From an uncultured Pseudomonadota bacterium (lineage in GTDB: Bacteria > Pseudomonadota > Gammaproteobacteria > Steroidobacterales > Steroidobacteraceae), in assembly GCA_903868595.1 (NCBI GenBank), contig CAIPVV010000017.1, forward strand, positions 1 through 64,000: DNA of 64,000 nucleotides, in the 5' to 3' direction. Below the pieces are notes generated by a model. That model did not search any database and was not told the DNA's origin. It saw only the letters and a program-made list of their open reading frames with translations. Made by a program: the position numbers and the translations under genes. How positions within the stretch are numbered: position 1 is the stretch's first letter; the number at the start of each line of letters is the position of its first letter. Shown piece by piece: positions 62,380-64,000 of this stretch.

Positions 62380-62448
62380 AATTGACTCCCCCTGACGAAT
62401 GGGGTGATTGTTCCCCACAGTGCCGCTCCGAAGCGAGGCCTGCGAACC

Positions 62449-62709
62449 ATGCTGAAGTCGATGCTGTTGTGCACCGTGGCGCTGCGCGCGGCAGCCACCG
62501 TGCTGGCGGCCGATCCGGACGGTGCGCGCCGGAACGGCTACCAGCGGATCAACCAGGACGACGCGAACCGCTGCTGCCGCACCGATTTCGAGCCGGGCTC
62601 CCACGGCCGCACCCCCACCGCGGGCCTGCCGGAGCAGGCGCTGCAGGAACGCTCGCAGTGGGGGCTGCACGAGATCACTCGGGCTGCAGCGCCTCCGCAG
62701 GGCACGTGA
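62449..62709 (+). CDS. Small putative exported protein
   Basis: 86 residues if real: a weak signal-like start (MLKSMLLCTVALRAAATVLAA) and a Cys-Cys motif (NRCCRTDFEPGSH). It ends 4 nt before the GH17-like ATG, compatible with an operon, with GAGG 10 nt upstream. I do not recognise the family. High GC makes such frames common, so it could be spurious. Confidence 0.35.
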   Translation: MLKSMLLCTVALRAAATVLAADPDGARRNGYQRINQDDANRCCRTDFEPGSHGRTPTAGLPEQALQERSQWGLHEITRAAAPPQGT

Positions 62710-62713
62710 AACC

Positions 62714-63697
62714 ATGACCTGCGTGCGGGGCATCCTGGCCGCGACGCTGCTGCTGTGGGCAGTTGCGGCCCGCGCCGCGCCGCTGTGCGGCCGGCATCCG
62801 GCGGCGGCACCCGGTCTCGCCCGGCTCTCCCAGGCGCTTCAGGCGGGACGCTTCGTGGCCTACCAGCCGACGCAGATCCGCGTCATTGACGGCAAGGCCA
62901 GCCGCGCCGATGAGGCCGGCATCCGCGCAGACCTTCAGGCACTGCGACCGCGATTTGACGCCTTGGTGACCTACGGCGCATTGAATGGCGCGGATCGCGT
63001 GGCGGACGTGGCGGCGGCACTGGGCTACCGCGCGGTGATCCTGGGCATCTGGGACGTGAAGGATCCCGCCGAGGTACAGGCGGGGCTCGCGGCGGCCGCG
63101 CGCCAGCCAAAGCTCGTCGTGGGATTGTCGCTCGGCAACGAGCGCGTCCTGGCGGGCAAGACGGACTTCGCGAGCCTCGCCCAGGCCCTGGATCGGCTGC
63201 GTCGCCAGGCGCCCCAGCTGCCGCTGGCCACCACCGAGCCCTTCCACCTGTTCGTGCAGCCGGCGGCGGCGCCGCTCCTGGCGAGCGCCGACTTCCTGCT
63301 GATCAACGCCCATCCGGTGTTCCAGCCGTGGTTCCGCGACGCCAGTGCCCAGGACGCGGCGCGCTTCGTGGTCAACGTGGCCGCCGAGGTCGCGGCGGTT
63401 TACTGCGGACCGGTGCTTGTGAAGGAGACGGGCGTGCCCACGGCGCCGGCGTCCCTGGGGTTCAGCGCCGAGCGGCAGGCGAGCTTCTTCGCGGCGCTGC
63501 GCGTGCAACTGCCGCCCACCCCGGAACGCGCCTTCGCCTATTTCTCCGCCTTCGATGCCGCCTGGCGCGTCCAGGACTCCCACCCGACGGGCGGTCCGCA
63601 GCCGCAGGAAGGGTCCTGGGGACTCTTCAGCGAAGAGCGTGTCCCCAAGGCTGCGGCGCTGGAGGTGTCCCTGCTGGCGGTGCCGAGGCGGCCCTGA
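62714..63697 (+). CDS. Exported GH17-like beta-1,3-glucanase
   Basis: 327 residues: signal peptide (ILAATLLLWAVAARAA, cleavage near residue 22), then a TIM-barrel with both GH17 catalytic landmarks: the acid/base Glu in VVGLSLGNERVLAG (G-N-E) and the nucleophile Glu in VLVKETGVPTAP (E-T-G-x-P). Also LPLATTEPFHLF and FAYFSAFDAAWRVQ, as in bacterial/fungal exo-type Scw11-like members. Expected to cut beta-1,3-glucans, for instance fungal or algal walls. The exported hydrolase and this gene are divergent. Confidence 0.84.
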   Translation: MTCVRGILAATLLLWAVAARAAPLCGRHPAAAPGLARLSQALQAGRFVAYQPTQIRVIDGKASRADEAGIRADLQALRPRFDALVTYGALNGADRVADVAAALGYRAVILGIWDVKDPAEVQAGLAAAARQPKLVVGLSLGNERVLAGKTDFASLAQALDRLRRQAPQLPLATTEPFHLFVQPAAAPLLASADFLLINAHPVFQPWFRDASAQDAARFVVNVAAEVAAVYCGPVLVKETGVPTAPASLGFSAERQASFFAALRVQLPPTPERAFAYFSAFDAAWRVQDSHPTGGPQPQEGSWGLFSEERVPKAAALEVSLLAVPRRP

Positions 63698-64000
63698 GCG
63701 CTCGGGTCCTTCTTGCCTGGCTGCTGGCGGGCTGTGCACTGCTGCGACGGCTGGGCGGTTGGCTCCTCACCACCGGCCACGGGCCGTTCCACCTGGGCGC
63801 GAAGCCGGACGTTGCCGCCTCGGACTTGTCGACCCTGGCTGCCGGGACCGGGAGGGCGGTCGCCTCGCGAGGTACCGCACCGGCGACGACGACACGAGAC
63901 CTCGCACCCGGACCGCTGGGCGCCGGACTGGAGGGGCGGGAAAGCCCCGCTACGCAGCGGGCAAGACTTGTGCCTGGTGCCACCTAGCACCTGCCACAGC
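63698..64000. other. Window end, no gene supported
   Basis: A frame directly after the GH17-like stop reads LLAWLLAGCALLRRLGGWLL, which looks lipobox-like, but it has no usable start codon and continues as low-complexity sequence. A hairpin CCCGCT-ACGC-AGCGGG is at 63946-63961. Nothing else is recognisable. Confidence 0.5.

Noticed and set aside
63698-64000. Possible lipoprotein gene at the right edge
   Set aside because: The lipobox-like stretch LLAGC has no usable start codon upstream and the following sequence is not protein-like.

Overview
The window is GC-rich throughout (about two thirds by eye). Its gene content points to a free-living gammaproteobacterium: mutY-yggX side by side, an MdtABC-type RND pump with its own outer-membrane factor, several NTF2/SnoaL-fold proteins, an aromatic-catabolism cluster, a sedolisin and an orphan MobA/MobL relaxase. 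Soil-type lineages such as Steroidobacteraceae or Nevskiales are a guess, because no rRNA or tRNA gene is present to anchor taxonomy. I see no CRISPR array, IS element or origin.

Layout. 1-1455: no intact gene; a decayed NarX/LuxR-type two-component pair. 1460-3507: mutY, yggX and a small exported NTF2-like protein. 4185-13481: a four-gene RND efflux operon (adaptor, two permeases, outer-membrane lipoprotein) with ATGA overlaps, followed by two small exported proteins (DUF8021-like, SRPBCC-like). 15339-28360: an aromatic ring-cleavage cluster. An extradiol VOC dioxygenase and an intradiol hydroxyquinol-type dioxygenase both appear to feed maleylacetate. Maleylacetate reductase, 3-oxoadipate CoA-transferase A/B and a thiolase then lead to acetyl-CoA and succinyl-CoA. 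Less readable partners are two short MetE-like proteins, a CaiB-type CoA-transferase, a citryl-CoA-lyase-like protein, an alpha/beta hydrolase and a type-B carboxylesterase. No regulator gene lies in the cluster. 28682-33878: a CHAD protein, then an exported redox-looking operon (Vgb-like propeller with a CxxCH, cytochrome c, HbpS/GlcG-like protein, amber-interrupted NTF2-like gene) and an esterase. 34064-37392: RNB ribonuclease, LOG-family protein, aquaporin remnant, and an exported protein with a highly charged tail.

37591-46150 is the part I find most likely to be an undescribed system. A creatininase-family (ArfB-like) protein, GTP cyclohydrolase II, a RibD-type reductase lacking the deaminase, a methyltransferase, a GT4 glycosyltransferase, a 6-pyruvoyl/carboxy-tetrahydropterin-synthase-like protein with a missing metal ligand, a zinc-type alcohol dehydrogenase, a CDP-alcohol phosphotransferase and a membrane sulfatase-fold enzyme are packed with 2-4 bp overlaps. 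Together they suggest a pathway from GTP through a reduced pyrimidine or pteridine to a glycosylated, possibly lipid- or phospho-alcohol-linked product.

46259-51163: a small lipoprotein, an MFS transporter, and an NrtCD/SsuBC-like ABC importer without a binding protein. 51164-53331: nested inverted repeats, an orphan MobA/MobL relaxase and a decayed paralogue of the charged-tail protein. 53437-58429: a secreted S53 peptidase, two NTF2-like genes, an outer-membrane beta-barrel, and a leader with 9-bp repeats and a strong terminator. 58531-63697: an ABC exporter with a membrane TPR partner, an exported alpha/beta hydrolase and a GH17-like glucanase. At several gene ends, including three convergent junctions, there is a GC hairpin without a T tract. 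Three otherwise readable frames are each broken by a TAG codon.
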